A stretch of 64,000 nt of DNA from Hyphomonadaceae bacterium (GTDB lineage Bacteria > Pseudomonadota > Alphaproteobacteria > Caulobacterales > Aquidulcibacteraceae): the NCBI GenBank assembly GCA_016791365.1, contig JAEUMT010000042.1:1-64000 (forward strand), read 5' to 3'. The translations under genes were made by a program, and so were the position numbers. Position 1 is the stretch's first letter. Each line of letters begins with the position of its first letter. The notes under the pieces were generated by a model. The model had not been told where the DNA came from. It saw only the letters and a program-made list of their open reading frames with translations, and did no database searches. This document shows positions 17,399 to 25,890 of this stretch, piece by piece.

Positions 17399-18310
17399 CT
17401 ATTGCTGGGGTGGGCTCGCGCCATCCTCATAGTACCAAGGCGTAGTGCCGGAATTTATTTCGGGCATGGCGTAGAGCCAACGCAGAGCATCGAGAGCCGC
17501 GGCGTGGTAGATGGTGGCGTGGGTTTCGGTGGCGCTGCGGTCGCTGTAACGCCAGGTGACGCTGCCACGCGGCGCGGCTTCGAGCAGGCCCAAGAACCGG
17601 TTCATCCCGGCCTGCGTCGCGGCGCCTTCGTTGGCGATGGCGAGATAGAGGCGCCGGTTGGATGCGGCGCGGCCTTCGAGATCGTGGCCGCCGTGGCGGG
17701 CGAAGTGCTGATCGTCCCACCAGAGGCTGGGGCTGATAGCGATATAGTCGCGGAAGAGTTCGGGGCGATGCAGGAAGGTATCGACCACGAACAGGCCGGC
17801 AAGCGACTCGCCCATCAGCGCGCAGCCCTCGCCGGTGCGATAACGCGCTTCGACAAAGGGGATGACTTCGTTGCCGAGGAAATCCTGGAAGCGGCGAGCG
17901 CCGCCGGCTTGCGGGAATTCGGCGACGTGGCGCGCATCGTGCGGCCGGCGCGTGAGTTCAGCGCGGCGATCTTTGGTTTGAACTCCAACGATGATGAGCG
18001 GCTCGTAGGTCCAGCTTAGCGCGCCGAGTTGGCCGAGGCCCGCGATGTGCTGGAAATCCTGATCGAGCGCGCCGTCCAGAACATAGAGCACGTTATAGCG
18101 GCGGTTGGCGTTTTCGGCGGCGTCATAATCGGCTGGAGTCCAGACGTTGATCTGGCGATCGTCGCTGAGCGTGATGGAGTGCAGCGTGTAGCTCGTGCCG
18201 ATGGTGATCGGCGTGCCTTCTGCTTGCGCTGCGCTGGATTGCTGCGCTTCCGAAGTCGTTGTCGCGCACGCGCCGAGAAGCGCGCACAAACCAATCAGCC
18301 AGTTTTTCAT
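17399..18310 (-). CDS. Esterase D/IroE-type alpha/beta hydrolase, lipoprotein
   Basis: A 303-residue putative lipoprotein. The signal ends in a lipobox (MKNWLIGLCALLGAC). The alpha/beta-hydrolase core of the esterase (PF00756) family shows YNVLYVLDG, a nucleophile elbow GESLAG and DYIAISPSLWWDD. Family members hydrolyse acyl or siderophore esters; the substrate here is unknown. ATG 18310 is 5 bases after the stop of the response-regulator gene, so the two form one transcript. The C-terminus is rich in Pro and Gln. Confidence 0.85.
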   Translation of the reverse strand: MKNWLIGLCALLGACATTTSEAQQSSAAQAEGTPITIGTSYTLHSITLSDDRQINVWTPADYDAAENANRRYNVLYVLDGALDQDFQHIAGLGQLGALSWTYEPLIIVGVQTKDRRAELTRRPHDARHVAEFPQAGGARRFQDFLGNEVIPFVEARYRTGEGCALMGESLAGLFVVDTFLHRPELFRDYIAISPSLWWDDQHFARHGGHDLEGRAASNRRLYLAIANEGAATQAGMNRFLGLLEAAPRGSVTWRYSDRSATETHATIYHAAALDALRWLYAMPEINSGTTPWYYEDGASPPQQ

Positions 18311-18315
18311 TGAGC

Positions 18316-19005
18316 TCACACCTGCAGGCGGTATCCGCCCGTCTCCGTGATGAGAAGCTTGGGGCTTTGTGCGTCCGGCTCGATTTTTTGCCGGAGGCGA
18401 TAGATGTGCGTCTCGAGCGTGTGCGTTGTGACGTTGGCGTTGTAGCCCCACACTTCACGCAACAGCTCCTCGCGGCCGACGGGCTTCTCGCCGGAGCGAT
18501 AGAGGTAGCGCAGGATCGACGCTTCCTTGTCGGTGAGGCGAACCTTCCTTTGCGCCGGATCGATCAAGAGACGCATCGCGGGGCGGAATTCGTAGGGACC
18601 GATGCGATAGACGGCGTCTTCGCTAGCTTCATGGCTCCTGAGGTGCGCGCGGATGCGGGCGAGCAGCACGGAGAACTTGAACGGCTTGAGCACATAGTCG
18701 TTGGCGCCCGCGTCCAGGCCCTGGACTTGCTGCTCTTCTTCCTGGGCGGCGCCCGTCAACATGATGATCGGAGCTTTGACGCCCTGGTCACGGAGCTGCT
18801 TGCAGGCGGAAAAGCCGTCCATGTCGGGGAGGCTCACGTCCAGCACAACGGCTGCCGGCTTGTGCTCAGCTGCAGCGCCAAAGCCCTCGGCGGCGGTGGC
18901 GGCGCCGACAGCGCCAAAGCCCTCCTCCAGCTCAAACTGCTCGATCAGCGCCTGACGGAGGTCGGCGTCGTCGTCGATCACCAGGATGGTCGTTTCGCGT
19001 GACAT
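18316..19005 (-). CDS. Two-component response regulator, OmpR/PhoB family
   Basis: A 229-residue protein. The receiver domain (residues 1-125) has acidic Asp11-Asp12, phospho-acceptor Asp56 (VVLDVSLPD), MLTGA and LKPF. The winged-helix DNA-binding domain (~135-229) ends with THTLETHIYRLRQKI and the wing TETGGYRLQV. No histidine kinase gene adjoins it, so the sensor is unlinked. It is followed at 5 bases by the lipoprotein esterase, a plausible co-regulated partner. Start ATG 19005. Confidence 0.93.
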   Translation of the reverse strand: MSRETTILVIDDDADLRQALIEQFELEEGFGAVGAATAAEGFGAAAEHKPAAVVLDVSLPDMDGFSACKQLRDQGVKAPIIMLTGAAQEEEQQVQGLDAGANDYVLKPFKFSVLLARIRAHLRSHEASEDAVYRIGPYEFRPAMRLLIDPAQRKVRLTDKEASILRYLYRSGEKPVGREELLREVWGYNANVTTHTLETHIYRLRQKIEPDAQSPKLLITETGGYRLQV

Positions 19006-19116
19006 CGTGCCCCGAGTGTTGGGCTTAAAGCCTACTCAATTGGAAAAGACCACGGCAGATCACGCATTTGCAACCTCAGACGCCCGTGCTCAGGGCCTAA
19101 GGATATCACAGGTTGG

Positions 19117-19791
19117 TCAGCCACGGGCCCCGAATAGGGCTGAGCCCACCCTGACGTGCGTGGCGCCGAAGCGAATGGCGGTTTCGAAATCGTCGCTCAT
19201 ACCCATGCTTAGGATCGGCAGGCCGTTGCGGGCGGCGATTTTGGCGAGCAGCGCGAAATGCATCGCCGGCTCCTCGTCGACCGGCGGGATGCACATGAGG
19301 CCACGAACCGGGAGCCCGTAGGTCCCGCGGGCGGCTTCGATGAAGGCGTCGGCTTCAAGCGGGGCGACGCCAGCTTTTTGCGGCTCTTCGCCAGTGTTCA
19401 CCTGGATCAGAATATCGGGGCTCCTGCCCTGCTTCTGCGCGGCATCGGCAAGCGCCGCGGCGAGCTTGGGACGATCCAGGCTCTCGATAGCGTCAAAGAG
19501 CGCGACCGCATCGGCGGCTTTGTTGGATTGCAGCGGGCCGATCAGGCGGAGTTGGAGATCGGGGAAGCGCGCGCGGCGCTCGCCCCAGCGCGCTTGGGCT
19601 TCCTGCACGCGGTTTTCGCCGAAGATGCGTTGACCCGTGGCGAGCATAGCCTCGACACGATCGTCAGGCTGTAGTTTGGAAACGGCGGTGAGCGTGACGC
19701 TTTCGGGCGCGCGGCCCGATGCGGCCGCTGCTTGCGCGATGCGGTCAAGAACAGCGGCGCGGGCCGCGGCGATGCCGGAAGGAACGCTCAT
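19117..19791 (-). CDS. yggS: PLP homeostasis protein YggS family
   Basis: A 224-residue pyridoxal-phosphate-binding protein of the YggS/PROSC family, which buffers PLP and affects amino-acid balance. Features are the PLP-lysine strand LTAVSKLQP, FGENRVQEA, LIGPLQSNKAAD, QVNTGEEPQKAG and the phosphate loop MGMSDDFETAIRFGATHVRVG. ATG 19791 aligns with the family N-terminus. It overlaps the start codon of the divergent thiE-like gene (CATG shared). Confidence 0.93.
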   Translation of the reverse strand: MSVPSGIAAARAAVLDRIAQAAAASGRAPESVTLTAVSKLQPDDRVEAMLATGQRIFGENRVQEAQARWGERRARFPDLQLRLIGPLQSNKAADAVALFDAIESLDRPKLAAALADAAQKQGRSPDILIQVNTGEEPQKAGVAPLEADAFIEAARGTYGLPVRGLMCIPPVDEEPAMHFALLAKIAARNGLPILSMGMSDDFETAIRFGATHVRVGSALFGARG

Positions 19792-20389
19792 GCGATCGGT
19801 CCATGGACTAGCGGCGATAGCGGCGCGGCTCAACCGCGATGCGGGCGCGCCAGCTATTCCGTCGCTCTATTTCTTCACGGATCCGGCGCGGACGGCTGAT
19901 CCGGTGGGGAGCGCGCGTCGGCTGCCGCGCGGCACAGCCTTGGTTTATCGGCATTTTGGCGCGGAAGATCGTGTTCGGGTGGCGCGGCAACTGGCGGCGC
20001 TAAAGCGGTCGCGCGGGCTGGTGCTGCTCATCGGCGCGGATGCGGAGCTTGCGGAGGAATGCGGCGCTGACGGCGTGCATTGGCCGGAGCGCTTGATGCC
20101 GCGCGAACGCGGGAGTGCGTTTCGAGTTGTCACGACGGCGGCGCATGATGCGAAGGCTGTCGCGCGTGCGGCCGCCGCGGGGCTGGATGCGTGTGTGCTG
20201 AGCCCGATCTTTCCGAGTGCGAGCGCCTCGGCGCGAAACGAGCTTGGATTGTTCAGCGCGAGCCAGATCGCGCGCACCAGCGCAATTCCGGTGATTGCGT
20301 TAGGCGGCGTGACAGGGCGCAACGCGACGCGCCTATGCGGACGCGGCTTTGCCGGCGTCGCTGCGGTGGATGCGTTTCTGGAAGCTTAG
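19790..20389 (+). CDS. thiE: Thiamine phosphate synthase / TenI-like protein
   Basis: A 199-residue TIM-barrel protein. Motifs are SLYFFTDP, GADGVHWPE (ThiE GADGVHLGQ), SPIFPSAS and PVIALGGV. ThiE couples HMP-PP and thiazole phosphate to thiamine phosphate. Several ThiE substrate residues look TenI-like here, so the exact reaction is uncertain. The first in-frame ATG (19790) overlaps the yggS start on the other strand, leaving no room for separate promoters. The stop shares TTAG with the convergent ntrZ. No TPP riboswitch fits upstream. Confidence 0.75.
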   Translation: MRSVHGLAAIAARLNRDAGAPAIPSLYFFTDPARTADPVGSARRLPRGTALVYRHFGAEDRVRVARQLAALKRSRGLVLLIGADAELAEECGADGVHWPERLMPRERGSAFRVVTTAAHDAKAVARAAAAGLDACVLSPIFPSASASARNELGLFSASQIARTSAIPVIALGGVTGRNATRLCGRGFAGVAAVDAFLEA

Positions 20390-20844
20390 AAGCGGAACGC
20401 CGACTCGATCCGCACGTCCGCGCGCGGCTCATCTTCGTTGGCGCGAGCGACTGGCGCCGCACCCGGCGCTGGCGTGGTCTCGACGTTGAGCTGACCGCCA
20501 AGGCTAATATTCGGCGTGAACTGATAGTATGCGCCGAGCGAGGTCTGATCGCCGTGGCCGCCATCGGGGGCGCGCTCGATACGCTGAGCTTCACGGACAT
20601 CGACCGTGACGCCCCAACGCTGGTTCAACGTCCAGGCTGGCGCCAGGGTGACATCGGCCTCGGCGCTGCCGGCGATCGATTCAGTGACGCCGTTCGAAGC
20701 GGTAAAGCGCTGGTACCAGGGTACCGCAGCATCAGCCGATTCGGCAGCCGTGACCGGAGCAACGACGCGCTCCTGGGCCTGCGCGACGCCGGCAGTCGCC
20801 AAGACGGCGGCTCCCGCGATCAAGAATGCAGACGCCCGAGACAC
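20386..20844 (-). CDS. ntrZ: NtrZ-family periplasmic regulatory protein
   Basis: A 152-residue protein with a signal peptide (ASAFLIAGAAVLATAGVAQA). The mature part has WYQRFTASNGVTESI, RWGVTVDVREAQR, TSLGAYYQFTP and a C-terminal DVRIESAFRF, in line with the NtrZ family described in Caulobacter, where NtrZ modulates the NtrY kinase/phosphatase. Location close to leuS/parB also matches. The start is GTG 20844 after GAGG; no in-frame ATG gives a signal peptide. The family call is from memory of its sequence and neighbourhood. Confidence 0.75.
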   Translation of the reverse strand: MSRASAFLIAGAAVLATAGVAQAQERVVAPVTAAESADAAVPWYQRFTASNGVTESIAGSAEADVTLAPAWTLNQRWGVTVDVREAQRIERAPDGGHGDQTSLGAYYQFTPNISLGGQLNVETTPAPGAAPVARANEDEPRADVRIESAFRF

Positions 20845-20963
20845 GATTCCAAACCCCTCAGCACCAGCTGTAGCTGACCTATATAGCGCAAACCGAACTG
20901 ATTTGCCGTGAACTTTAGGACACAGCTCCCCGCTAAATTTGAGGCGAAACGTAGGCGCGAACC

Positions 20964-20972
20964 TGTGGATAA
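20964..20972 (-). promoter_or_regulatory. Perfect DnaA box upstream of ntrZ
   Basis: TGTGGATAA is the exact complement of the consensus TTATCCACA. It lies in the 258-bp divergent region between ntrZ and the DUF3576 gene, about 120 bases before the ntrZ start. Two small hairpins follow (21017-21034 GGACCCC/GGGGTCC and 21039-21053 CCCAT/ATGGG). Confidence 0.6.
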
Positions 20973-21102
20973 ACCAATAAGGAGAGCCCCCGCCACAACA
21001 TAGCCGGCTTCGCAGTGGACCCCTGGCGGGGTCCGAAGCCCATGATATATGGGCGGGCGCGGCGCGCCGGGGATAGCGCGGACGACGGCGGAGGAATTTC
21101 GA

Positions 21103-21606
21103 ATGATGCAGGCTGGGCGCACACTTCTGAAGGGCGCGATTTTCATGGTCGCGGCCGCAGCGCTGGCTGGCTGCTCGATGTTCCGCGCCGACGATAGCGG
21201 CCAATCGCGCGCTGACGACAACGCCGGACGCGGCGGCGGCGGCCTCTTCGGCGGCGGCGGCGGCAACCGCGCCAGCAGCGAAGATGGCATCGGCGTCAAC
21301 TCCTACCTGTGGCGCGCGTCGCTCGACACGTTGAACTTCATGCCGCTGGCCTCGGCGGATCCGTTCGGCGGCGTCATCATCACGGATTGGTATTCGGCCC
21401 CGACCACGCCGAACGAGCGCTTCAAGGCGACCGTGTACATCCTCGACACGCGTCTGCGCGCCGACGCGCTCAACGTTTCGATTTTCCGTCAGACCAACAA
21501 CAATGGTTCGTGGACCGATGCGTCGGTCGATCCGGACACCGAAATCCAGATCGAAAACTCGATCCTGCAGCGCGCGCGCGAGCTGCGACTTAGCAACGTC
21601 CGCTAG
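21103..21606 (+). CDS. DUF3576 domain lipoprotein
   Basis: A 167-residue putative lipoprotein: signal and lipobox (FMVAAAALAGC), a Gly-rich linker (GRGGGGLFGGGGGN), then the conserved domain VNSYLWRASLDTLNFMPL, DPFGGVIITDWY and FKATVYILD. DUF3576 proteins are conserved in alphaproteobacteria next to leuS and lptE, and their function is unknown; an envelope role is inferred. GGAGG with good spacing precedes ATG 21103; a second ATG follows directly. Confidence 0.9.
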   Translation: MMQAGRTLLKGAIFMVAAAALAGCSMFRADDSGQSRADDNAGRGGGGLFGGGGGNRASSEDGIGVNSYLWRASLDTLNFMPLASADPFGGVIITDWYSAPTTPNERFKATVYILDTRLRADALNVSIFRQTNNNGSWTDASVDPDTEIQIENSILQRARELRLSNVR

Positions 21607-21661
21607 ACACAACGAGCGTTTGCAGTCTTAACAACGCTCTTAACAAAGGGCGTGGGTAGGC

Positions 21662-24304
21662 ATGTCGTCCAGGTACAATCACCGCGAAGTTGAGCCGAAG
21701 TGGCGCGAGCGTTGGGCCGCCGCCGGTGTCGATCGCGCGCTTTCGCCGGACGAAGCTAGAGGCAAGAACAAGGCCTACGTGCTCGAGATGTTTCCGTACC
21801 CGTCCGGGCGGATTCACGTCGGGCACTCGCGCAACTACGCGATGGGCGATGTCATCGCCCGCTTCCGCCGCTCCAACGGTTACAACGTGCTGCATCCGAT
21901 GGGCTGGGACGCGTTCGGCCTGCCGGCGGAAAACGCCGCCATGGAGCGTGGCATCCATCCGAAGGGCTGGACTTACGACAACATCGCCGCGATGCGCGAG
22001 CAGCTGAAATTGCTGGGCCTCGCGATCGATTGGTCGCGCGAACTCGCGACATGCGATGTCGAATATTACAAGCACCAGCAGGCGATGTTCCTGGCGTTCT
22101 GGAAGAACGGCCTCGTCTATCGCAAGAAGCAGAAAGTGAATTGGGACCCGGTCGACAACACCGTGCTCGCCAATGAGCAGGTGGTCGACGGCAAAGGTTG
22201 GCGCTCGGGCGCACCGGTGGAGACGCGTGAGCTTGAGCAATGGATGTTCAAGGTCACGGCGTACGCGGACGATCTGCTGAGCGCCATCGGCGGCTTGGAT
22301 AAGTGGCCGGACAAAGTGCGGCTGATGCAGTCGAACTGGATCGGCAAGAGCCAGGGCGCGAAGATCTGGTGGCCGATCGCGGAAGCGCCCTCGTTCCTCA
22401 CGCAAACGCCGGCAGGTGAGCCCTGCCACGCGCGCGATCCTGTCGAAGTTTACACCACGCGCCCGGATACGCTGTTCGGCGCGAGCTTCCTGGCGCTGGC
22501 GCCGGATCATCCGCTGACCAAGGCGATCGCGGAGCACAATCCCGATGTCGCCAAATTCATCGAACAATGCGCGCATCTCGGCACGTCCGAGGCCGACATT
22601 GAAAAAGCGCCGAAATTCGGCGTCGATTTGGGTGTTCGCGTGCGTCACCCGTTCGATCCGGATTGGATTTTGCCGGTGTGGGGCGCGAATTTCGTGCTCT
22701 CAACTTACGGCACAGGCGCGATCTTCGGCTCGCCCGCCGGCGATCAACGCGATTTGGATTTTGCGAACAAGTACAAGCTGCCGTTCAAGCCGGTGGTGCT
22801 GCCGCCTGGTGCGGACGCGGCGACTTATTCGGTCGACAAAGAAGCGTTCACCGACGACGGCACGATCTACAATTCGAAATTCCTCGACGGTCTGAGCACA
22901 CGCGCCGCGATCACGCGCGCAATTCAAGAGCTTGTGAAGCTGGAGCTTGGCGAAGCGACGACGCAATGGCGCCTGCGCGATTGGGGCGTTTCGCGTCAGC
23001 GTTATTGGGGCTGCCCTATTCCGGCGATCCACTGCGCCAAGTGCGGTGTCGTGCCGGCGCCGGCTGAGAGCTTGCCGATCGCGCTGCCGGAAGACGTGAC
23101 GTTCGACAAAGACAAGCCGGGCAATCCACTGGATCGGCACCCAACGTGGAAGCACGTGAAGTGCCCGACCTGCAGCGGCGATGCGCAGCGCGAAACGGAT
23201 ACGCTCGATACATTCGTGGATTCGAGCTGGTATTTCGCGCGCTTCACCGATCCGAAAAACGCAGACGCGCCATTCGACAAGAAGCTGGCGAGCTATTGGC
23301 TGCCGGTGGATCAATATGTCGGCGGCGTTGAGCACGCGGTGCTGCACTTGCTCTACGCACGCTTCTTTACGCGCGGCATGCGTGATTGCGGGTTTCTGGA
23401 CGGGCCGGCGAATGGCGAACCGTTCGCGAGCTTGTTCACGCAAGGGATGGTCGTCCACGAGACGTATAAGTCTCAGTCCGGCGCTTGGTTGTTGCCGGAA
23501 GAGACGGACGTCACTGACGGTAAGCGCATCGAACTCAAAACCGGCGCGCCAGTCGAAACCGGCGACATCGAAAAGATGTCAAAGTCGAAGAAGAACGTTG
23601 TCGATCTCGACGCGTTTGTCACCGATTACGGCGCTGACGTTGCGCGTTGGTTCGTGCTGTCGGACTCACCGCCGGAGCGCGATGTCGAGTGGACGGCTTC
23701 GGGCGTCAAAGGCGCCTGGGCTTACGTGCAACGCGTTTGGGCGCAGACTTCGGCGCACGGCAAGCCCGCGCCGAAGACGGGCGATGCTGCGCCGGCGTCA
23801 GCGAACGAAGGCGAAGCACTGGCGTTGCGCCAGCTCGCACACCGCGCCATCCAAAGCGTCACCGACGACATCGAGAACTTTCGCTTCAACGTTGCGGTCG
23901 CGCGCTGCTACGAGATGGTCAACGCCGTCGCCAAGCTGAAAGGCGACGACGAGGGCTCGGTGTTTGCGCGCGGCGAGGCGTTGCGCATTCTCTCGCAGCT
24001 GATCTCCCCTTTCATGCCGCATCTGGCGGAAGAGTGCTGGGAGACGCTGGGCGGCGAGGGCTTTGTCGCGACCGCGCCGTGGCCCGTGGCGGACCCTGCT
24101 CTGGCGGCGCGCAACACGGTTACGCTGCCGATCCAAGTGAACGGCAAGAAACGTGCGGAAATCGAAGCGCCGAAAGGCGCGCCCGAAGCCGATTTGCGTG
24201 AGTTGGCGCTGCAACATGCGGCGGTGAAGCCGTTTCTTGACGGCGTTACCGTCCGCAAGGTGATTGTGGTCCCCGACAGGATCGTCAATATCGTCGCGAA
24301 TTAG
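21662..24304 (+). CDS. leuS: Leucine--tRNA ligase
   Basis: An 880-residue class I synthetase charging tRNA-Leu. The nucleotide-binding signature is the HVGH variant at 52-55 ([15 protein letters not shown]). The CP1 editing domain sits in the middle ([15 protein letters not shown]). Two Cys-x-x-Cys pairs (CAKC, CPTC, ~460-505) form the zinc ribbon found in many bacterial LeuRS. KMSKS is at 638-642. The length is normal. Together with lptE and holA it forms a rightward operon with gaps of 6-18 bases. Confidence 0.98.
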   Translation: MSSRYNHREVEPKWRERWAAAGVDRALSPDEARGKNKAYVLEMFPYPSGRIHVGHSRNYAMGDVIARFRRSNGYNVLHPMGWDAFGLPAENAAMERGIHPKGWTYDNIAAMREQLKLLGLAIDWSRELATCDVEYYKHQQAMFLAFWKNGLVYRKKQKVNWDPVDNTVLANEQVVDGKGWRSGAPVETRELEQWMFKVTAYADDLLSAIGGLDKWPDKVRLMQSNWIGKSQGAKIWWPIAEAPSFLTQTPAGEPCHARDPVEVYTTRPDTLFGASFLALAPDHPLTKAIAEHNPDVAKFIEQCAHLGTSEADIEKAPKFGVDLGVRVRHPFDPDWILPVWGANFVLSTYGTGAIFGSPAGDQRDLDFANKYKLPFKPVVLPPGADAATYSVDKEAFTDDGTIYNSKFLDGLSTRAAITRAIQELVKLELGEATTQWRLRDWGVSRQRYWGCPIPAIHCAKCGVVPAPAESLPIALPEDVTFDKDKPGNPLDRHPTWKHVKCPTCSGDAQRETDTLDTFVDSSWYFARFTDPKNADAPFDKKLASYWLPVDQYVGGVEHAVLHLLYARFFTRGMRDCGFLDGPANGEPFASLFTQGMVVHETYKSQSGAWLLPEETDVTDGKRIELKTGAPVETGDIEKMSKSKKNVVDLDAFVTDYGADVARWFVLSDSPPERDVEWTASGVKGAWAYVQRVWAQTSAHGKPAPKTGDAAPASANEGEALALRQLAHRAIQSVTDDIENFRFNVAVARCYEMVNAVAKLKGDDEGSVFARGEALRILSQLISPFMPHLAEECWETLGGEGFVATAPWPVADPALAARNTVTLPIQVNGKKRAEIEAPKGAPEADLRELALQHAAVKPFLDGVTVRKVIVVPDRIVNIVAN

Positions 24305-24322
24305 CGGCGGGAGAAACCCCAG

Positions 24323-24805
24323 ATGCGCGTATTGCTCGCCAGTCTTACCCTTTTGCTCGCGGCGTGCGGCTTCCAGCCCATGTACGCGCCGGGCGGCGGC
24401 GCCAATGCGATTGGTCCGGTGCAGATCACCGAGATCGAGGGCAAGGCCGGTCACGTGTTGCGCACCGAGTTGACGCGGATCCTAGCGGTCGAGAACGATG
24501 GCTCGCCGCCGGCCAACCTTGAGATCACGCTGACTGAGCAAGTCACGCCGCTCGGTCTGCGCGTCGACGAATCCGCGACGCGCGCGGAATTGCGGCTGAC
24601 GGCCAATTACATCCTGACGCCGGCGCAGACAGGCGCGCGCGTGATGCGCGGCTCGGTGTTTACGATCGTGAACTATGACATCCCGACCGCTGCGTTCGGC
24701 GAAATCGCCGCGCAGGACGATGCCCGCGAACGCGCCGCCGAAACGATGGCGCAGCGCTTCCGCGCCGAACTCGCGCTCCGCATCGCACAAGCGCGCGAGG
24801 GATAA
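24323..24805 (+). CDS. lptE: LPS assembly lipoprotein LptE
   Basis: A 160-residue outer-membrane lipoprotein: signal and lipobox (LASLTLLLAACGFQPMY). The CGFQPMY start is typical of alphaproteobacterial LptE, the plug partner of LptD in LPS export. The rest is a two-layer alpha/beta domain (LEITLTEQVTP...SVFTIVNYDIPT). The position between leuS and holA is the standard arrangement. Confidence 0.93.
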   Translation: MRVLLASLTLLLAACGFQPMYAPGGGANAIGPVQITEIEGKAGHVLRTELTRILAVENDGSPPANLEITLTEQVTPLGLRVDESATRAELRLTANYILTPAQTGARVMRGSVFTIVNYDIPTAAFGEIAAQDDARERAAETMAQRFRAELALRIAQAREG

Positions 24806-24811
24806 GGACCG

Positions 24812-25837
24812 GTGCAGATCAAAGGCGTCTCTATTCGGCGCTTCCTCGATAAGCCGGACAAGAACATCGGCGCTGTACTGCTTTACGGCCCGAACGAGAG
24901 TTTCACGCACGAAGCAGCGCAAAAGCTTGCGGCGTGGGCGCTCGGAAAATCCGACGACCCTTACGCAATCACAAAGCTCGGCGAAGATGAGATCAAGCGT
25001 GACAACGCCAAGCTGGGCGATGCCCTGGCGGCGCAATCGCTCTTGGGCGGGCCGACGATTGTGTGGGCGCGGATCAATGGCAAAAGCGCTGACGATTCGA
25101 TCCTGGACGCGCTGGCCGCGATCGAGCGCGGCGATCCGAGCGGCTATCTCATCATTGAGGCCGGCGACATCGGCGGCAGCGGCGAGATCGTCAAGAAGTT
25201 TGGCGCGGCCAAAAACGCAGCTGTCATCGCGTTTTACGAAGAAACCGACGCCGAGCGCGCGGTTTACGCCAAGGCCTTGGCGAAAGAGCTTGGCATCACG
25301 TTCGATCGCGACGCGGAAGATTATTTCCTGACGGCCCTGCCCCCGGATCGCGGCTTGGCGCGAAAGGAAATCGAGAAGCTCGCGCTCTATGCCCATGACC
25401 TGGGTCGTCCCGTGAACATCGAAGACCTTGAGGCCCTGATGGCGTCAGAGGCCGAGAGCGCGCTCGATGCGGCGAGCCTGGCGGCGGCGCAGGGCAAAGC
25501 GGCGCAAGCGGTTGAATCGCTGGCGCGGATTGATGCGCTTTCAGGCGTGTCGGCGCTGCGGGCGCTGTTGCGGCGGCTGCATCAGCTTCGCGATGCGCGG
25601 ATCATGATCGACGGCGGGATGAATTCGGAAGAGGCGATCGCGAAGCTGCGCCCGCCGGTGTTCTGGAAAGAGCGCGACGCCGTGGCGGCGCAGGCGCGGC
25701 TTTGGACAACGAAGAAGCTCAATGCCGCTTACGACGTCTTGTGGACGGCGGAAATGCGCAGCAAGACCGCGGGCGCGCCGCAAGAACTGATCGCCGCGGA
25801 CGCCTACCGCAACGTCGCCAGGCTGGTGGGAAACTAA
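24812..25837 (+). CDS. holA: DNA polymerase III subunit delta
   Basis: A 341-residue clamp-loader subunit that opens the beta clamp. The sequence fits HolA throughout: VLLYGPNESFTHEAAQKLA at the start, LLGGPTIVWARI, DAASLAAAQGKAAQAVESLARI and LLRRLHQLRDA. The start is GTG 24812, 6 bases after lptE with AAGGA upstream. It is the last gene of the leuS operon; a 7-bp hairpin (CCCGCTA/TAGCGGG) follows at 25862-25880 without a T-run. Confidence 0.95.
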   Translation: MQIKGVSIRRFLDKPDKNIGAVLLYGPNESFTHEAAQKLAAWALGKSDDPYAITKLGEDEIKRDNAKLGDALAAQSLLGGPTIVWARINGKSADDSILDALAAIERGDPSGYLIIEAGDIGGSGEIVKKFGAAKNAAVIAFYEETDAERAVYAKALAKELGITFDRDAEDYFLTALPPDRGLARKEIEKLALYAHDLGRPVNIEDLEALMASEAESALDAASLAAAQGKAAQAVESLARIDALSGVSALRALLRRLHQLRDARIMIDGGMNSEEAIAKLRPPVFWKERDAVAAQARLWTTKKLNAAYDVLWTAEMRSKTAGAPQELIAADAYRNVARLVGN

Positions 25838-25890
25838 GCTCTGGTTGCGAACACGCGCAGTCCCGCTAGGCTTTAGCGGGAGGCGGACAG

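Noticed and set aside
25862-25880. CCCGCTA/TAGCGGG hairpin as terminator of holA
   Set aside because: No T-run, and it abuts the ribosome site of the next gene; a leader hairpin is as likely.
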